A program made the translations under genes and the position numbers. Of a DNA stretch of 8,264 nucleotides, positions 5,092 through 8,264 are shown piece by piece. Every line of letters starts with the position of its first letter. The stretch's first letter is position 1. Source of the DNA: DATEPR01 sp036503065 (lineage in GTDB: Bacteria; Actinomycetota; Actinomycetes; Mycobacteriales; Pseudonocardiaceae); the NCBI GenBank assembly GCA_036503065.1, contig DASXXM010000692.1, forward strand, positions 1 to 8,264. Reading direction: 5' to 3'. Under the pieces are notes generated by a model that was given only the letters and a program-made list of their open reading frames with translations, was not told the DNA's origin and searched no databases.

Positions 5092-5131
5092 GACCACTCA
5101 ACGTAACCGGCCTTCACCACATTACCGCAGG

Positions 5132-5977
5132 TCAGCGCCCTACGGTAGTAATATTGACTACGTCGCGTACGCGACGAGCGGCATCCCGTAGCAACCGCTG
5201 GTCAGGGCCGTGTCGCAGCACATCCCGGGACGTGGACGGCAGCACCCGGTCCAGTTGAGACCCAAACAGGGCCTGCAGATCGGCCACGGTACCCCCCTGG
5301 GCGCCGAACCCGGGGGCCAAGATCGGGCCGTTGAGATTCTCAATGTCGACTTCTAGGCGACCCACTGTGGCGCCAATCACCAGACCGACTGAGCCGAACG
5401 GCGCAGCATCCACGTTGCGTTCGGCCGCATGGTCGACCACCGCCTGGGCCACCGACCTACCCCGACCGCCGTCCGCCCGCTGCACAGCGGCGCCCTCGGG
5501 GTTGGAGGTGAGCGCGAGCACGAACACACCGCGGCCGGTGGCGTCCGCGAGATCCAACGCGGGCGCGAGCGAGCCGAAGCCCAGATACGGGGACACGGTG
5601 ATGGCGTCCGCGGCCAGCGGCGCGTCGTCGGCCAGGTAGGCGGCGGCGTAGGCGGCCATGGTCGAGCCGATGTCACCCCGTTTGACGTCCAGTATGACAA
5701 GCGCGCCGGCCGCCCGCGCGGCTGTGACCACCCGTTCCAGCACCGCGATGCCCGCAGACCCGTACGCCTCGAAGAAGGCCGACTGCGGCTTGACCACGGC
5801 CACCTCACCGGCCAGGGCCTCCACCGCAGTCAGCGCGAACCGCGCCAACCCGGCCGGGTTCGCCGGCAGCCCCCAGTCGGCCAGCAATGCGGGGTGCGGG
5901 TCGATTCCCACACACAACGGCCCGCGATCCTTGATCGCCATCATGAGTCGACTCGCGAACGGATTAATCCTGTCCAT
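5132..5977 (-). CDS. pyrF: Orotidine 5'-phosphate decarboxylase (type 2)
   Basis: It converts OMP to UMP, the last step of de novo UMP synthesis, as a soluble TIM-barrel dimer without cofactors. The ATG at 5977 gives 281 residues starting MDRINPFASRLMMAIKDRG. AGAGGA lies 6-7 nt upstream, and the longer open frame to 6031 lies inside carB. Visible: GIDPHP at 24-29 (substrate Asp), VVKPQSAFFE at 61-70, and the catalytic DVKRGD (97-102: Asp97, Lys99, Asp102) followed by IGST. Further on are TVSPYLGFGSL, ALTSNPEG at 155-162, LAPGFGAQGGT at 220-230 and STSRDVL near 248-254. Length and the RGDIGST form mark the longer type 2 group found in mycobacteria and myxobacteria. The start lies 14 nt inside the end of carB, so the two are probably translated in tandem. 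No clear terminator follows. Confidence 0.97.
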   Translation of the reverse strand: MDRINPFASRLMMAIKDRGPLCVGIDPHPALLADWGLPANPAGLARFALTAVEALAGEVAVVKPQSAFFEAYGSAGIAVLERVVTAARAAGALVILDVKRGDIGSTMAAYAAAYLADDAPLAADAITVSPYLGFGSLAPALDLADATGRGVFVLALTSNPEGAAVQRADGGRGRSVAQAVVDHAAERNVDAAPFGSVGLVIGATVGRLEVDIENLNGPILAPGFGAQGGTVADLQALFGSQLDRVLPSTSRDVLRHGPDQRLLRDAARRVRDVVNITTVGR

Positions 5978-8264
5978 GAATTGTCCTCTGCAATGCCGCG
6001 TGCAATGACTGCAACGAACGGACGCCGACATCCCCTCGGATCAGTGCCTCGACGCCGTGCACGGCCGCGGCCGCCCCCTGAATGGTGGTGATGCACGGGA
6101 TGTCCCGCGCCACCGCCGCCGTGCGAATCTCATAGCCGTCCACCCGGGGCCCGTGGTTGCCGTACGGGGTGTTGATCACGATGTCCACGCCGCCGGCCAG
6201 GATCGTGTCCACGATGGTGTCCGCGCCCTCGAAGTGCTTGCGCACCACCGTGCACGGGATGCCGTTGCGGCGCAGCACCTCGGCCGTGCCCACCGTGGCG
6301 AGCACCTCGAAGCCCAGGTCGGCCAGCCGCTTGACCGGGAACACCATGGCCCGCTTGTCCCGGTTGGCCACCGACACGAACACCCGGCCGCTGGTGGGCA
6401 GCGAGCCGTAGGACGCGGTCTGCGACTTGGCGAACGCCTTGCCGAACGAGTAGTCGATGCCCATCACCTCGCCGGTGGACTTCATCTCCGGGCCCAGCAG
6501 CGAGTCGACGCCGTGGCCCTCCGGGGTGCGGAACCGGTGGAAGGGCAGCACGGCCTCCTTCACCGCGACCGGCGCGTCCGGCGGCAGGTCGGTGCCGTCC
6601 CCGACGGCCGGCAGCAGACCCTCCGCGCGCAGTTCCGCGACGGTCGCGCCGAGCATGATCCGGGCCGCCGCCTTGGCCAGCGGGATCGCGGTCGCCTTGG
6701 ACACGAACGGCACGGTCCGCGACGCCCTCGGGTTGGCCTCCAGCACGTACAGCACGTCGTCCTTGAGCGCGTACTGCACGTTGAGCAGGCCCCGCACGCC
6801 GATCCCGCGCGCGATCGCCTCGGTGGACACCCGGACCGCCTCGAGGTCGGTGCGGCCCAGCGTGATCGGCGGCAGCACGCAGGCGGAGTCACCGGAGTGC
6901 ACACCCGCCTCCTCGATGTGCTCCATGACACCGCCCAGGAACAGGTCGTGGCCGTCGAACAGCGCGTCCACGTCGATCTCGATGGCGTCGGCGAGGAACC
7001 GGTCCACCAGCACCGGGTGTTCCGGCGAGACCTCGGTGGCCCTGGCGATGTAGTCGGCGAGGGTGGTGTCGTCGTAGATGATCTCCATGCCGCGGCCGCC
7101 GAGCACGTACGAGGGCCGCACCAGCACCGGGTAGCCGATCGAGTCCGCGATCCGCTTGGCCGCGCCGAACGAGGTCGCCGTGCCGTAGGCAGGCGCGGGC
7201 AGCCCCGCGGTACGGAGGACCTCACCGAACTCGCCGCGGTCCTCGGCCAGGTGGATCGCGTTGGCGGGCGTGCCGACCAACGGCACCCCCGCCCTGGTCA
7301 GCCGGGCGGCCAGGCCCAGCGGCGTCTGCCCGCCGAGTTGGACGATCACGCCGGCCACCGTGCCGGACACCTGTTCGGCGTGCACCACCTCCAGCACGTC
7401 CTCGAACGTCAGCGGCTCGAAGTACAGCCGGTCGGCCGTGTCGTAGTCGGTGGACACCGTCTCGGGGTTGCAGTTGACCATGACGGTCTCGTAACCTGCT
7501 GCCCGCAACGCCGTGGCCGCGTGCACGCACGAGTAGTCGAACTCGATGCCCTGACCGATCCGGTTCGGCCCGGAACCCAGGATGAGCACCTTCGGCCGCT
7601 CGGTCTGCGGCGCCACCTCGGACTCGGCGTCCGGATCGGACTCGTAGGCCGAGTAGTGGTACGGCGTGTGTGCGGCGAACTCGGCGGCACACGTGTCCAC
7701 CGTCTTGAACACCGGCCGCACGCCGAGGCGGTGCCGGAGGCTGCGCACGCCGTCCTCGCCCGCCAGTTCCGGCCGTAGCGCCGCGACCTGCCGGTCGGAC
7801 AGCCCCGCGCGCTTGGCCCGACGCAGCATCGCGCCGTCCAACACCGGTGCGTCGGCCACCTCGTGGCGCAGTTCGCCGAGCGCGGCGATCTGGTCCACGA
7901 ACCACGGATCGATCCCGGACGCCGCGGCAACCTCTGCCACGCTGGCACCAAGCCGAAGCGCACGGTCCACTGTGTACAGCCGGCCGTCGTGGCCGGTCTT
8001 CAGCGCGGTCAACGTCGTGGCCAGGGTCTCGTCGTCGGGGTCGGGCACGGTCCAGAAGCCGGCGGCCTTGGTCTCCATCGACCGCAACGCTTTGCCCATC
8101 GCCTCGCCGAAACTGCGGCCCAACGCCATGGCCTCGCCGACGCTCTTCATCGTCGTGGTGAGCGTCGGGTCCGCGCCGGGGAACTTCTCGAACGCGAACC
8201 GGGGCACCTTGACCACCACGTAGTCCAGGGTCGGCTCGAAACACGCCGGTGTCTCGCCGGTGAT
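5964..8264 (-). CDS. carB: Carbamoyl-phosphate synthase large subunit, C-terminal 766 residues (start outside window)
   Basis: With CarA, this makes carbamoyl phosphate from bicarbonate, glutamine-derived ammonia and two ATP for pyrimidine and arginine synthesis. The frame is open to the window edge, so roughly the first third of a ~1,100-residue protein is missing. The visible part begins ITGETPACFEPTLDY, the end of the first (carboxyphosphate) ATP-grasp unit. In fragment numbering: end of ATP-grasp 1 to about 115; oligomerisation domain about 115-220; second (carbamate-phosphorylating) unit from PKVLILGSGPNRIGQGIEFD (224-243), with LVRPSYVLGGRGMEI at 381-395 and LEANPRASRTVPF at 508-520; MGS-like allosteric domain about 626-766, with ATVGTAEVL and VINTPYGNHGP. 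In E. coli that domain binds the effectors UMP, IMP and ornithine; the relevant Thr, Lys and Asn neighbourhoods look kept here. The TAA stop lies inside the start of pyrF. Confidence 0.98.
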   Translation of the reverse strand: MTGETPACFEPTLDYVVVKVPRFAFEKFPGADPTLTTTMKSVGEAMALGRSFGEAMGKALRSMETKAAGFWTVPDPDDETLATTLTALKTGHDGRLYTVDRALRLGASVAEVAAASGIDPWFVDQIAALGELRHEVADAPVLDGAMLRRAKRAGLSDRQVAALRPELAGEDGVRSLRHRLGVRPVFKTVDTCAAEFAAHTPYHYSAYESDPDAESEVAPQTERPKVLILGSGPNRIGQGIEFDYSCVHAATALRAAGYETVMVNCNPETVSTDYDTADRLYFEPLTFEDVLEVVHAEQVSGTVAGVIVQLGGQTPLGLAARLTRAGVPLVGTPANAIHLAEDRGEFGEVLRTAGLPAPAYGTATSFGAAKRIADSIGYPVLVRPSYVLGGRGMEIIYDDTTLADYIARATEVSPEHPVLVDRFLADAIEIDVDALFDGHDLFLGGVMEHIEEAGVHSGDSACVLPPITLGRTDLEAVRVSTEAIARGIGVRGLLNVQYALKDDVLYVLEANPRASRTVPFVSKATAIPLAKAAARIMLGATVAELRAEGLLPAVGDGTDLPPDAPVAVKEAVLPFHRFRTPEGHGVDSLLGPEMKSTGEVMGIDYSFGKAFAKSQTASYGSLPTSGRVFVSVANRDKRAMVFPVKRLADLGFEVLATVGTAEVLRRNGIPCTVVRKHFEGADTIVDTILAGGVDIVINTPYGNHGPRVDGYEIRTAAVARDIPCITTIQGAAAAVHGVEALIRGDVGVRSLQSLHAALQRTIHGQD

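Larger units (their letters stand above)
4836..5131. other. Intergenic region between pyrF and mihF
   Basis: This 296-bp spacer is the only long gap in the core block. It holds two candidate minus-strand promoters, a 12-bp palindrome, an imperfect inverted repeat (GGAAGTCC at 4997-5004 with GGGCTTCC at 5011-5018) and an AT-rich patch next to pyrF. A 64-codon plus-strand frame (4871-5065) has no ribosome binding site or recognisable similarity and is not called a gene. No terminator for pyrF stands out. Confidence 0.6.

Noticed and set aside
1..8264. CRISPR array, tRNA, rRNA or insertion sequence
   Set aside because: No spaced short repeats, tRNA-like cloverleaf, rRNA segment, transposase or terminal inverted repeats were seen in reading both strands. 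The only repeat pair is the metK-end duplication.

Overview
The window comes from a high-GC actinobacterium. Third codon positions are strongly G/C-biased, GTG starts are common, and most of the window is the conserved actinobacterial block carB-pyrF-mihF-gmk-rpoZ-coaBC-metK. The CoaBC and RpoZ sequences look most like the Pseudonocardiales/Mycobacteriales branch; a family-level placement is inference only.

Right to left, all on the minus strand: the C-terminal 766 residues of carB (carbamoyl-phosphate synthase large subunit), then pyrF (OMP decarboxylase) overlapping its end. A 296-bp gap follows, with two promoter candidates and an AT-rich island. Next is a tightly packed run of mihF (actinobacterial integration host factor), gmk (guanylate kinase), rpoZ (RNA polymerase omega), coaBC (4'-phosphopantothenate steps of CoA synthesis) and metK (S-adenosylmethionine synthetase). 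Two junctions, mihF/gmk and rpoZ/coaBC, are 4-nt GTGA overlaps, which points to translational coupling. Together the block supplies pyrimidine and guanine nucleotides, CoA and SAM, with a nucleoid protein and an RNA polymerase subunit in the same run.

The left 1.1 kb is different and looks like accessory DNA. A Uma2-family PD-(D/E)XK nuclease-like gene on the plus strand converges on metK, and its codon use is less G/C-biased at third positions than the core genes. The last ~50 bp of metK and the 29-bp core of its terminator hairpin are repeated on the far side of the Uma2 gene, in the same orientation. The ~0.9 kb Uma2 segment is therefore bracketed by direct repeats, as if inserted at the 3' end of metK. 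Beyond the far repeat, at the window edge, is the start of a minus-strand DUF433 antitoxin-like gene, preceded by a 66-nt hairpin. In many actinobacteria the gene after metK is priA; here accessory genes occupy that position. No integrase, tRNA, rRNA, CRISPR array or IS element is visible.
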